Source: Asterias amurensis | Lineage: Eukaryota > Echinodermata > Asteroidea > Forcipulatida > Asteriidae | Direction of reading: 5' to 3' | DNA: 64,000 nt | Assembly (NCBI RefSeq): GCF_032118995.1 | Contig: NC_092665.1 | Coordinates: 8,055,501 to 8,119,500 of the forward strand | In this document: positions 23,401-35,042 of the stretch, piece after piece | Layout: each line of letters begins with the position of its first letter | Numbering within the stretch: position 1 is the stretch's first letter | Program-made: the position numbers and the translations under genes | Notes under the pieces: model-generated | Databases searched by the model: none | What the model was told of the DNA's origin: nothing | Seen by the model: only the letters and a program-made list of their open reading frames with translations

Positions 23401-26400
23401 GTCACGGCTGGGGATTCGAACCCACACTCTGCTGATCAGAAACACCAGAGTTTGAATTCGGTGCGATTAACCGCTCGGCCACGACACTTCCACATAATGG
23501 TAGACTGGAAGAATGTAGTCTGGGTGGGAACAAATGGATGAAGTACAGGAAAGGGTATGCGAACCGTAGGGGGAAAATGAAAGAAGTTGGTCTAGAAACT
23601 AAACGAGAAGAAGTGGCACGGCTTATATATTCTGATTTTATGAACATCTTTGGTTGCATTGTTGGAATAAGACCACAACTTGGCTGATTTTGGTGTTGGA
23701 CGGGACGCCACATGATCAATTTATGTTTATTTCACACAAATTACCAAACAAATAAGGAAAAATCAAAACCGCTGGGAAAAGGTTCATATTTCTAATTAAC
23801 CCTTAGTTTAAAAAAAATGAGTTCCAATATCCTGAATTGATTAGCCACTGATGACAAATATCCTTTTTTATTTCCATGTAGGTGCTGGGGAATCCGGGAA
23901 AAGTACAATAGTGAAGCAGATGAAGATATTACACCAAGGGGGATATAGTGATGTGTGAGTACATGAGTTTTGTCACAAATTGTTACAAAGGAATTCCCTA
24001 TGTATATCTGCAACGACCTAAACATTTTCAAACTCAGTTCTACTGCATGGGTTTTGGTTTGAATTACTCTTCACCTTCGTCGGGCGGCCTTTTACTTTCG
24101 TACTACACTACAGCGCAGAGGAAGAGTCCAAAGAGTCACTATAATGAGAACACCAAACCTATCAACTAGGTCTACCTGTCTCATTTGCTACAAGATTTGT
24201 GTTTTGTTTGTCCTGACCCTACCTCCTCATTGAAGTATTGGACCGCATTTAAATCCCTCTCAAACGAAAAATTGACTAAACACCATATAACTTTATTTAC
24301 ATATTGTGCAGAGAAAGACAGGAGTTTGTTCACATTATTCGTGGTAATCTTCGCGATGCAATATTGGTACGTATATATCATTTACACCCTTTGATTTATG
24401 TCGGTCTTGCCACCGAAGTTCACCCAACTATAGCTTTCTTGATAGACGCTTTATCCAACATTCATAATAACTGATGAGACAGTTTCGCTATTCTTATTGG
24501 TGAAGAGCGCGTCGCGTGGGCATGTATAAACCTTTGATAATGACCAGTACAAAGTGTTGAAACATCATGGGCGTGACACGCGAGCTTGCACCTGCGCATA
24601 TAAGACAGTTTATTCATTCCTATTGGTCGAGAGCAACGGTTGAAACAGTTGTGCCACATCACGCGATACGCGCGACGCGCACAGCATCTCGTTATAAGGA
24701 GTTGTTTACCCGAGGGCCTTACCGTTTCATAGCTGGAGGGATGTTGTGTTGAAAGAAATCATTGAACAATTATAATTGTTGAATTTATTTTACTTTTTGA
24801 CCAAAAAGTGTTGATGTTCTTTGACCGAAAATGTACTTATGAATGGGAATCAAAGTGTGTTGAATCGGTTTTCAACTAGTGGTTTAAACCCGCCGAGGCC
24901 TGGTTCTTGATAATTTACATCGACTTCGTCTCGGTACTATCAAGTCCAGGCCTCGGCGCGGGTTTAAACCACTAGTTGAAAACCTCTTTACCACACATTG
25001 ATTCCCTTAAAGGAACACGTTGCCTTGGATCGGACGAGTTGGTCAAAACAAAAGCGTTTGTAACCGTTTTTTATAAAATGCATATGGTTGGAAAGATGTT
25101 TTAAAAGTAGAATACAATGATCCACACAAGTTTGCCTCGAAATTGCGTGGTTTTCCTTCTACTGTGCGAACTAACATGGTCGGCCATTTATGGGAGTCAA
25201 AATTTTGACCCCCATAAATGGCCGACGTGTTAGTCGACGAGGTAAAAGGAAAACCACGCAATTTCGAGGCATGTTTGTGTGGATCATTGTATTCTACTTT
25301 TACAACATCTTTCTACCCATATGCATTTTATAAAAAACGGTTACAAACGCTTTTCAAAGACCAACTCGACCGATCCAAGGCAACGTGTTCCTTTAATAAA
25401 GTAACCACATGTTTTGTTATAAAAAAATAAATACACAACAAGAACACCCGAGCAATATGCCTGTTATTTTGTTCACAGAACTCGGGAAAGATGAGTATAC
25501 AGTGCTTAGTAACACACATCAGTGTACATGGGTAAAACCAAAATGAAGATTCTTTATCCCCGATGCAAATTTAACATAAATTATATGAATGTGTTTTCCT
25601 AACTTTGCCGCAGACGATTACTGGAAGCATGCATACATTACAACCAGCCATTGACTTAGCTGATGTCAGTTTACAACCTTGTCTTGACTACATGCTTGAC
25701 AACGCATCGTGTCCAGACTTCCAATACAACAAGGTAATAATGCTCTCATTGTATACGTGCATCTATCCAGGTAAAATGTCTTCAATACAACAAGGTAATA
25801 ATGCTCTCACTGTATACGTGCATCAATCCAGGTAAAATGTCTTCAATTTCCAAACTAATTGGCTCTGCATTCACTCCCTGTAGGAGTTTTACGACAAGGC
25901 TAAGTTATTATGGGAGGATGATGGTGTTCGTGAATGTTACACCAGAGCCAATGAATATCAACTGATTGACAGTGCAGAATAGTAAGTATATTTTGGCTGT
26001 AGTCGCGCTTGTGTCCCGTGAATGTCTCATTTTCATTGGTGTACCAGAAGGGTGGCACCCCTGCTCAGAACCCTTGCAATCCCCTTGCCACGATATGAGA
26101 TAAATACATTAAATAACCCATCCAAAACAAGGTCTTTGTTGATCATTTATATGCCATAGTAGACCGTGGGATGACGCTCCAAATTCTGCTTTCGAGTAGT
26201 CTAACCCGCACAGTACTTTAGTCTTGAATAGACTTAAAATTCGTAGAAAATTCAACTTACCACCCCAAAAAGTCGTAAAGTCCAATACGTGCACATTACA
26301 TAATCATTTCATTACAAAGTATGAGCGCAATTGTGAAAGTCGTGTCATGAGTTCTTAAACGAGCGTTTCAAACCGGTAGGGTCGTGGCCGTGTGTGGGCC

Positions 26401-29400
26401 TTTATCGCACGGCAACGATCCTGCAAGGTTTGAAACGGACATTTAAGAACGAGTCACTATACTCTTTATTCCCATTCATAAATGCCTTTTTGGTTAAAAG
26501 GTGTAATCAAGTAAGAAACTCTGTAAAACTTATCCGTTCCCAATGTGCTTGAGCTCTGTACGTCCGTCTGTTGAAGTGTTATGACTGAGACGACAGTTTC
26601 CGATCCGTTCGTGCGCGTATAGTCTTGGTGCAAGACGTTCTCGTTTCCTTTCACACACAGCGCGGCCAACTCACCGACAGCGCCCGCATCGCCCGTAACA
26701 AGAAACGTTTTGCACCAAGACTAGCGCGTAGTATCCGACTGCAACCGGTTATAAACAGAGCTCCCTGGTCATTATCAACCGTTTAAACACCCCCACGTGA
26801 CGCGCTCTCCACCTATAGGAATAGCGAAACTGTCTGAGGTGTTTATGAATTGTCCATTAAACGAGGCAAAGTCCAACTAAATGAAACATTCTATTATTTC
26901 AAATCCCACATTTCAAATATTTAAACAAAATACTTTACCCATTGAACTAATGCGAAATCTTCATTAGGCTATTTGTTTTAACTAAAATCCCACTACATTT
27001 GTCATTTGATTGGAGGAAACAAATTGTGGAATCATTAAATTGAACAACGATGCTGATGAAGCTAATGTCAATTAAAATGCATTGTGGTCTAGGCCCTAAA
27101 GAAACCTGTAACAGGGATAGGCTTATGAGACAAACAACCACAATGATGTATGGTGGCCCTGAAGGGACATATCGCAATCTTTGCAAATATTGCGACATTG
27201 CAGATAATATTTGCGATGCAATGTTCCTTGAGGGCCACCATAGTGAAGAGTATGCTACTAAAATATTTGCTACTAAAATGTAATTTCCTGAATGCCGTTT
27301 GACGTTTTGCCGTCTAGAATCTAATCATCCAATTAAATGAGCGGGATCTACTGGGATGGGTCTTTAATTCCCTTTATCTGTGTTTAAGTTCATGTTTGTT
27401 TATTTTGTTATCAAGTTTTCTAAGCAGAATTGATGACATTCGGGAACCAGACTTTCTTCCTTCTAACCAGGTGAGACTGAGTCGGTTTCTATATATGCAT
27501 TTATATATTGGTCCTTAGCATTCAACAATGAAAGCAAGGTCAATCATAGCTCTGGCGGCCTTACTTACGTATTGTACTACAGTGACTGTGTCTGTGTACA
27601 GAGGAAGAGTCCTATTATAGGGCTAGGTCAATCAAAGCCAACAACTGCCTTTGGTAATTACTGACTATAAGAAATACACTGCAGGTAAATGCGAACAGAT
27701 TTTTTTCTGTCAATGCACGACATTTTTGTTTACAATTTTTCTTCTTTCATCACAAATATTAATAACCAAATATTCCATTTTCAATGTAAAACTTGGTTTG
27801 TTCTAAGTTATGGAAAAAATGTAAACAAAGTCACATCAAAAAGTCTTGCTATAATGTAATGGTATTTTGTGAGGTTGGTTTCATTGTGTATAAGTATTTG
27901 ACTTAAAATAAGAGGATTTGAATTGGGGTATTCTTCGGATAAATATTTATGTTTCAAACTCAAAAATATCCATTTGTCCTGCAGGACATTCTTAGGTCTC
28001 GAAAGATTACGACTGGCATACTGGAAACCTGCTTTGACGTTAAAAACATCGATTTTCAGTAAGTTGCCTTTCTTAAAGGAACACGTTGCCTTGGATCGGA
28101 CGAGTTGGTCTATAAAAAAGCGTTTGTAACCGTTTGTTAAAAAATGCAAATGGTTGGAAAGATAATTTATAAGTAGAATACAATGATCCACACAAGTTTG
28201 CCTCGAAATTGCGTGGTTTTCCTTTTACTGTGCGAACTAACACGGTCGGCCATTTATGGGAGTCAAAAATTTGACTCCCATAAATGGCCGACCGTATTAG
28301 TCGACGAGGTTTAAGGAAAACCGTGCAATTTCGAGGCATGTTTGTGTGGATCATTGTATTCTACTTTTACAGCATCTTTCTACCCATATGCATATTATAA
28401 CAAACGCTTTTCAAAGACCAACTCGACCCATCCAAGGCAACGTGTTCCTTTAATGTACATCCTTTGTATGCGTATAATGAACTGTATGAAGGACACAAGA
28501 CGACAGCGAGAAGACGGTCAGAGAGAGCTGTATGAAGGACACCAGACGACAGCGAGAAGACGGCCAGAGAGAGGAAATAAACTGACAAAAATAACAAAAT
28601 GTTATTGTCTATTTCGTTTGCGATTGAACTATGTCCAAACAACAATGGTGCGTTGCATTTGTTTTCAGGATGTTGGATGTCGGTGGGCAGCGAGATGAAA
28701 GGAAGAAATGGATTCAATGTTTTTCAGGTACGTGTAGAGAGCACATAGACAGAGTGTTATAGTGTGTTGAAGTGTCACTGACAAATATGCTTTATTAGAA
28801 TAGTTACATATTATTATCGGTATGCAGCCCGAGTACATTGGTATACAAATTTTAAGAAATGTAGTGTCACCGGTTTTTTTTTCTTTTTTTCGGCGCATTA
28901 CGTATTTATGAGAAGAAAACAAATCCAGAAAAAAATTACAAAATTCACCCGTGGAGTTTTAACTGAATACTTTAATTACTTGTTGAGAAAATAACAAAAA
29001 AAACCTGAACTGAATATGTACGAAGAACGTCGATGCCACCCTGGTTTATCTATAGCTAACAGCGGGTACTCGACCACTATCTGGGCCTAGTCATGGCAGC
29101 GTTCAATTCAAACGGAATACAAAGCCAATTTCCAAAGGTCACCTACTCACCTACAACTGGCGATGTTTAGAGGTTTCAATTAGTTAACATACTTTTATTG
29201 ATTTCTAATCAAAGAGGGCACTTCAGACGAAATGATTTCGCATTATGCTACTACCATGAGGCTTTTGGATCAAATTTAAAACCAAACCATTTCTTTGTAA
29301 TACCAAAGTTTGACCTTTCCTTGGGAAAGTACATCTTTGTTAGTTTTGTTGTTGTTGTTGTTGTTGTTGTTTCAAATAAAAATTTGCTAGTTGGGTAATC

Positions 29401-32400
29401 ACCCATCTGTTTTATGTGATTGGGTTGCATTGATGAATGGTGGTTGCACAAAGTGATTGTTATGTGTTTGATTGGTACTACGTAGATGTAACAGCACTCA
29501 TCTTCGTAGTTGCATGCAGTAGTTTTGACCTGGTGTTACGTGAAGACCAGAACAAAAACAGATTACAGGAGTCGTTGGACCTTCATGAAAGACTATGGAA
29601 AAACAGGTAATGATTTCTTTACGCCTTCATTGCAAATAAAGTTGACCTACCAACTTCTCGCTGAACGAGAGATGCAGTCCAGGAAAGACCCTTTAAATAT
29701 AGGCACACCTACAACCGTTTCGTCCTTGCCATAGAGCTATATCTCTATGGTCGTTACACGTCTTGTATTGCTTTATCGTGTCACATGAAAAAGGCTATCA
29801 TACACATAGACCTGCGTAAAATTATACTCATTATTATAATAACTTGTGACCCGTCGAATAGTTATTGTTATCAACATATTTTGGACTTATACCACCATAA
29901 GCTCTTCTCATCAGTTGGTGCCTTTTTTCGCGTTTCTATTTGTGAATAAATTTCTTTCTAGGTCATGGACCCAAAACGATACTTTTCATGAAACTGTTTT
30001 TAAAATGTGATCGTTTCTGTCTAGATTTCTAAGGGGTACGTCTGTCATCATGTTTCTGAACAAACAAGACATTTTAGCAGAGAAGGTGTCGAGACGCCAG
30101 TCATCGTTAGTGGATTACTTCCCAGACTATGAATCTTACACACCACCAGGTAATAATCTATAGTTCAATATTGGATTTACTCAATCATATACATAATTTA
30201 ATGATATGATGATTTTATTATTTATCAAGTAAATAGTTTAATAATTTAATCATTGTGAAATCGTTCAATCACCAAATTATAGTCATTTATTTAAAAACTT
30301 AACTCACTGTGAAATGTCGTCAAGGTCAACAGTTATTTCTTGTTCAGTGTAAGTCTTAAAATAATCTTCTGAAATGTTAAAATGTATTTTAATCTTACAT
30401 AGAAATAAACAAGTCCAATGGTGTTTCATATGATGATTTATCAATCATATTTGCAGCACTGTGGTTGCCGTATTCAACTAGTTAATTGTGTGCAATGTGA
30501 CTAACATCGGGTGAGTCAAAACACAAAATCATTGGATGGGAGCTATTATTTTAAGAACAAGACACATATTGATCATAAGAGTCAATTTCTTAGTAGGTCA
30601 TAGATTTGTTTATAATAATGAAAGGATGGAGAGTATTGATAAAGGCGTTCAAGAGATATTGTTTCAATCGGGTCACATAAAAACATTTCTGTCCATATAA
30701 ATTTGAAAACATGAGCTCGGAGATTCGTTAATCTTAAAGGAGTCCAGATAGATGGAAGAGCTGGACTTCAGTGGATTTTATTTTACATAGTCCTAATAAC
30801 ATGGTCCAACAAAACCAAACGACTCTTTTCAGGGCCAACACTAACTAAAAGGCTCTGTAAAGAGCCAACGAAACCCAACGGCCATTTACAGGCCCACTTA
30901 AAAACAAAAGAGAAAAGAAAGACATTGTCACATGCCCTCTTTAAATGACACACATTATCCAAATTTAGTTGGACAGAAATGTCTGTATGCCATCCGATTG
31001 AAGTAAGCGTATCTCTGGAACGCCTTTATCAATCACCCCCATTCCTCTAACATGGTAAATGTAAATCCATGACCTACTTAGAAATGGACATTATTTGTTC
31101 AAGATTGTTCTTGTTTTTAAAATAATAGCTCCCATCCAATGATTGCGTTATTTATGACTCACCCGGTATAACAATAAGTGTTTTATTCGCCTATAATAGA
31201 GACAATCGAAGCTCCTGAGGGATTGTGTTGTTTTTCAACAAAACAGAAAAGAGCAGCTCAACGCAGACGAGAATCAAGTAAGAATATTAAAAAATGACTT
31301 AATCTTCAGCAACATAGTCACTCACATCCAAGTAAGAATATCAACCAAACAAAATGGACTTAAATCTCCAGCATAATAGTTACTCACATCCAAGTAAGAA
31401 TATCAACCAAACAAAATGGACTTAAATCTCCAGCATAATAGTTACTCACATCCAAGTAAGAATATTAACCAAACAAAATGGACTTAAATCTCCAGCATAA
31501 TAGTTACTCACATCCAAGTAAGAATATCAACCAAACAAAATGGACTTAAATCTCCAGCATAATAGTTACTCACATCCAAGTAAGAATATTAACCAAACAA
31601 AATGGACTTAAATCTCCAGCATAATAGTTACTCACATCCAAGTAAGAATATTAACCAAACAAAATGGACTTAAATCTCCAGCATAATAGTTACTCGCATT
31701 AACATAGAAATCAAAACATTGGTATACTCAGAAACCAAATCATTCCTTCTGTTTGGCGTTTTTTAATATATATTTTATACAAGCCTGGGGAACACAGTCC
31801 AAGTTTGGAGTTTAGAAGTGTAGAAGTTTGGAATGTCACAACACAGACGGTACGGCCCCCTATGCATACCGTCTGTCTTATTGAAATTGTCTGTCTTTTA
31901 TAGGTTGTTGTATCTTAGTTTTAGTTTAAGTTACTGTAGAATCTTTTATTTCCACTTTAACATGGTATATATTGTGTTTGGCCTACAGCATTCCCAGCTT
32001 TGAACATCGTGGAAAGTAGAGAGTTCTTCAAGGCCAAGAGTTTTATCAAATCTAAATTTCAGGTAAAAATACATTTCTGGTCTAAAATTACGAATGAGGA
32101 TCTTGGGAGTGAAAGCAATAGCAATAACATGACTTTTTTATAATAAAAGTATTGTTTTGTTAATTGAATTCAGTGAAAAAAATTAAAAAAATTAAAAGTA
32201 CAGTCCAAAGGTAAATATTATATTTATGAAGAACAAACAGGTCGTCGACAAGAATTGGTAACTATAGTTTATGCATTTTGCAATATTTTACCATCTCTTT
32301 CAAGTGTTCAAAAATGTCAGATGAAAATGAACCAAGACACAGGGGTTTATGGTTTTGAAAGATAGACATCATCTGATCCGGTTTATTAAAAACAGTCTTT

Positions 32401-34041
32401 TTCCATCCGTAATAGCATTTTTTCCATTCATAAACACATACGCGTAAAACAGTATTAACAACAGACACAATACTCTGAAACAAAATGCTAAATTCAGTTC
32501 ATTTCTGTGCAGAACGAATAGCCAAACAACAGAAGATTTATTTTGATCAAAATTACGTATACACAGTTTATCTATACCAAGAATTCATTTGTATAGACAT
32601 AATTACTATTGATGATAAATTGTCGAGATATAAATTGTTTGTTATTGTTTATTATTCCTCAGAGTATATGCATTACGGTAAACAAAGAGACAAGTTACAA
32701 GAAATGTTGCTATCCTCATTACACATGCGCAGTGGATCAGGAGAATATACAGCGTGTGTTTCAGGATTGCACAGACATCATACAAAGAGAACATCTTAAA
32801 AAGTTCAATTTAATGTAAACTATACATCAGCATTACTCGCAATTTGCTTGACTTGACTGAAGTTACTCAACTTAAAAGAATAAAAACAATCATCGCAGGA
32901 CACTTACACCAAAAACAAGCAAGCTTGGAATTATGTCAGTTAATTGACAGATCCTTAGCTTTCGCTCTCATTGTAACTAAGAGCTATGTTTTCAAATACT
33001 TACAGCTGACGCTGTTTTTTTTTTTTTGGGGGGGGGGGGGGACACAGCCACTTTTAAAGACAGTGGACACTATTGGTTATACAAAAATTGTCAAGGACAA
33101 GTCTTCTCACTTGGTGTATCTCAACATATGCATACAATAACAATCCTGTGAAAATTTGAGCTCAATTGGTCATCGAAGTTGCGAGATAGTAATGCAAGAA
33201 AAAACACCCTTTTCACACGAAGTTGTGTGCTTCCAGATGCTTGATTTCGAGACCTCAAATTTCTAAACTTGAGGTCTCGAAATCAAATTCGTGGAAAATT
33301 ACTTCTTTCTCGGAAACTACGAGGGAGCCGTTTCTCACAATGTTTTATACTATCAACCTCTCCCAATTACTCGTTACCAAGTAAGGTTTTATGCTAATAA
33401 TTATTAACCAATAGTAATTAACCAATAGTGTCCACTGCCTTTATGTAAAAAAAAACCCATATCCATCTTATTTTCATTATTGCCGGGGTAGCCTTTTAAA
33501 GCATCTGTCATGTTTTGGTTATTTGGTTCATGCCTTTGCATGTTGTTTTATTCAGTATTAATGTATCAGCAATCAGCATTCTTTTTATGGATCAGATCGT
33601 GACAACAGTACTACACAGGTGAATTAATCACGGTACATCTTAGCCTTTAGTCAAGGCACACGCGGCACCCCATCAGATGTCGAAATAATACTTCGCCGCT
33701 CGTGTTGGTCTTTTTTCGTGCGTGATGTTTTGGGATGCCGCCGCTGCGTGCGCCTTGAACAAAGGCTATAATAATTATGTACATTTTTGTTATAACCAAT
33801 GGAAAGTTCTAATGTATAAAGTAATTTGTATTATATTATTTATTCGGTAATCATGTACATTTCCATCTTTTTCTTAATTCAGGAGCTTTGTATTTGTGAC
33901 ACATTTGAACATCGCTTCGTCAAACACTGCTATTTCCATTTCACCATTGCCGTCAATTCAGAAAACATCAGCAAAGTATTTGAGTCGTGTAAAGACATGA
34001 TCCAGCGATTACACTTGGAGAATTCTGGAATAATCCGCTAG
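20404..34041 (+). CDS. Divergent Gs-class heterotrimeric G-protein alpha subunit
   Basis: GTPase switch that couples receptors to effectors; the Gs class stimulates adenylyl cyclase. Common coding exons: 20404-20524, 23882-23954, 24312-24366, 25614-25733, 25884-25981, 27416-27470, 27985-28058, 28669-28727, 29486-29606, 30025-30149, 31989-32062 (325 aa); then either 32663-32818 or 33883-34041, giving 376 or 377 aa. Phases agree at every junction. P-loop GAGESGKST (41-49), switch I with catalytic Arg180 and Mg-binding Thr183 (RSRKITTG), switch II DVGGQ with Gln206, NKQD (271-274) and TCAV or TIAV (346-349) are all present. Gs resemblance is clear in [13 protein letters not shown] and TDIIQREHL. 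Start: ATG with A at -3 and G at +4. Oddly, the N-terminus ([10 protein letters not shown]) has no Gly2 and no Cys for lipid attachment. It is more diverged than typical GNAS, so I give no symbol. Confidence 0.92.
20815..23092. repeat. 2.3-kb minisatellite in G alpha intron 1
   Basis: About 65 units of 34-37 bp built on AGTCTGGGAACCAAATGGTA plus a GACTGGAAGAATGT-type second half. Unit length varies because TAGTC and TATAGTC forms alternate. A SINE has inserted near the right end (23094-23490), with a few repeat units beyond it to about 23540. The long open frames across it are products of the repeat. Confidence 0.9.
23094..23490 (-). mobile_element. tRNA-derived SINE, copy 2, nested in minisatellite
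   Basis: Nearly full copy in reverse orientation: tail word TATATAGCGCACGTATCTAC at the left, tRNA-like head (CGCTCGGCCACGACACTT on the plus strand) at the right. The minisatellite word CATAATGGTAGA continues after it, so the SINE is younger than the array. Confidence 0.85.
24470..24725. mobile_element. Foldback element, family H/I (partial)
   Basis: Begins near GAGACAGTTTCGCTATTC, the inverse of the right end of the element at 26340-26850 (AATAGCGAAACTGTC), with GAGCGCGTCGCGTGGG following. G alpha intron 3. Confidence 0.5.
24842..25006. mobile_element. Foldback element, family G
   Basis: Long inverted arms, GGTTTTCAACTAGTGGTTTA at left and its inverse at right, closing on GACTTCGTCTCGG. 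Single-arm fragments lie at 42405-42499 and 46256-46353. It directly abuts the TTAA-flanked MITE at 25007. Confidence 0.75.
25007..25396. mobile_element. TTAA-flanked MITE, family D, copy 3
   Basis: Full palindrome with TTAA borders. The two arms meet at TCAAAATTTTGA, giving a hairpin of about 190 bp per arm. G alpha intron 3. Confidence 0.9.
25470..25580 (+). repeat. Dispersed repeat L just upstream of G alpha exon 4
   Basis: Shares CACAGAACTCGGGAAAG, AACACACATCAGTGTA and GATTCTTTATC with the minus strand of 19073-19180. It ends about 35 bp before the exon 4 acceptor. Confidence 0.6.
25720..25841 (+). repeat. 61-bp tandem duplication spanning a splice donor
   Basis: The last bases of G alpha exon 4 (AATACAACAAG) and the following intron start are duplicated once at a distance of 61 bp. 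The second copy repeats the donor AAG/GTAATAATG at 25794/25795. Use of the second donor would add 61 nt and shift the frame. Confidence 0.85.
26340..26850. mobile_element. Foldback element, family H/I
   Basis: A strong hairpin (GAGTTCTTAAACGAGCGTTT paired with its inverse at 26432-26456) is followed by a second inverted pair around CTTGGTGCAAGACGTT and its inverse at 26708-26726. It ends near AATAGCGAAACTGTC. The copy at 58305-60165 is interrupted by another transposon. G alpha intron 5. Confidence 0.6.
27146..27244. mobile_element. Miniature relative of the 770-bp foldback element
   Basis: Ends TATGGTGGCCCTGAAGGGAC and the inverse GGGCCACCATA match the termini of the element at 11153-11922, but the middle is only a short palindrome around TTTGCAAATATTGCGACATT. 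G alpha intron 5. Confidence 0.75.
28073..28453. mobile_element. TTAA-flanked MITE, family D, copy 4
   Basis: Full palindrome with TTAA borders, starting 15 bp after G alpha exon 7. Confidence 0.9.
29345..29371 (+). repeat. (TTG)n microsatellite
   Basis: About eight GTT/TTG triplets in G alpha intron 8. Confidence 0.85.
30505..31170. mobile_element. Foldback element in G alpha intron 10
   Basis: The left end GGGTGAGTCAAAACACAAAA and the inner word TTGGATGGGAGCTATTATTT are matched in inverse by AATAGCTCCCATCCAATGAT and GACTCACCC at the right. More inner pairing follows (GATAAAGGCGTTC with GAACGCCTTTATC). It is non-coding. Confidence 0.75.
31268..31700 (+). repeat. 62-bp tandem repeat, about seven units
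   Basis: Units begin CATCCAAGTAAGAATAT and contain ATGGACTTAAATCTCCAGCA. Copies are nearly identical, so the array is young. G alpha intron 10. Confidence 0.9.
32663..32818 (+). CDS. G alpha alternative terminal exon A
   Basis: Phase-0 acceptor with a strong pyrimidine tract (TTTATTATTCCTCAG). Encodes 51 residues that include [19 protein letters not shown] and end HLKKFNLM, then TAA. The end resembles the canonical Gs tail HLRQYELL. A canonical AATAAA follows 61 nt after the stop. This end gives a 376-aa protein. Confidence 0.88.
   Translation, partial: SICITVNKETSYKKCCYPHYTCAVDQENIQRVFQDCTDIIQREHLKKFNLM
32879..32884 (+). promoter_or_regulatory. Polyadenylation signal for G alpha exon A form
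   Basis: AATAAA 61 nt past the exon A stop codon and about 1 kb before exon B, as expected if exon A ends its own transcript. Confidence 0.6.
33054..33443. mobile_element. TTAA-flanked MITE, family A, full length
   Basis: Lies between the two alternative G alpha terminal exons. Inverted GACAGTGGACACTATTGG-type ends; central hairpin of CCTCAAATT and its inverse. A T-run/G-run junction directly precedes it (33015-33041). Confidence 0.85.
33883..34041 (+). CDS. G alpha alternative terminal exon B
   Basis: Also phase 0, with a strong acceptor (CATCTTTTTCTTAATTCAG). Encodes 52 residues aligning with exon A throughout ([20 protein letters not shown] against [20 protein letters not shown]) but ends HLENSGIIR, one residue longer and unlike the Gs tail. 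The reading frame is intact from acceptor to TAG. A variant signal ATTAAA lies at 34400-34405. The extreme C-terminus of G alpha is the main receptor-selectivity element, so the two forms should couple differently (inference). Confidence 0.82.
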   Translation, partial: ELCICDTFEHRFVKHCYFHFTIAVNSENISKVFESCKDMIQRLHLENSGIIR

Positions 34042-34657
34042 CCACTCCCAGCAAACATGTACCATCAGTATCATACCCAACGTTCCCATCTTTCAGTGAC
34101 ATCACGCTTCTTTATACATCCACACCGTGACTTGACTTATCCGAGAGCGAACCGTCTAGAACGACACACCTCGAACTTGCAATGCTGTCTTGATGCTCTA
34201 CACATTTATTATTGGGTTAAAATCAAATCATTTGTAAATAAGTATTTAAGCGATAATATTTTCAAACAACTGAAATTTGTTTTCGTTTTACGTGTAAATA
34301 GTGTCAAGAGTGGGACACACGACCGCCCATCATCCCACACTCATGACTTTAACGCCCATTTAGACCATTATTCGACCGCTTTTCAGCATGCTTTCTCAAA
34401 TTAAATATCATATTACCTCTGCTTTGGTGCTCGTAGCCGCCACTGTAGCATTGCAGCATCAGAATGTTATTCGACAATTAGTCACCAAAGAATGTATAAT
34501 AATATGGGACATTTCAACTTGAAAAACACCGTTTGATAAGTCACGTTGGGGAACCAAGCTCTCTGTTTTCTAGGCATTATAAAACAGAACCCGGTAAATA
34601 CAAATGGAAAGCTCGGAACGCAACGGTACCGGTTTAGAAAACTGGATCACTTTGTGG
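34042..34657. other. Downstream flank of G alpha
   Basis: Probably the 3' UTR of the exon B form, followed by unique sequence. No further gene recognised. Confidence 0.4.
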
Positions 34658-35042
34658 AAATGTCGTGGCCGAGCTGTAAAGAGCACCGAATTCAAACTTG
34701 GTGTTTCTGATCAGCAGAGTGTGGGTTCGAATCCCAAGCCACGACACTTGTGTGTCCTTTTTAAGCAAGACACTTAACCATTGCTTCGTCCTTCGGATGG
34801 GACGTAAAGCCGTTGGTCCCATGTGTTGTGTAACGCATGTAAAATAGCCTAGCTATTGCACTTATCAAAAAGAGACAGGGTTCGCCCCGGTGTTCCTGTT
34901 GGCTGCTAATAATGCGCCGTAGCACCTTGTTAAACCATTGTCTCTCATAATTTAAATCTTTCAATGCCTTCTCTTTCTAAATGTAAGCGCATTGAATAAC
35001 TTGTTGGTAAAACGTGCGCTTTATAAGACTTTGATACTATTA
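34658..35042 (+). mobile_element. tRNA-derived SINE, copy 3
   Basis: Head GTCGTGGCCGAGCTGTAAAG with B box GTGGGTTCGAATCCC; body with GGATGGGACGTAAAGCCGTT; tail GCGCTTTATAAGACTTTGAT. Confidence 0.85.
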
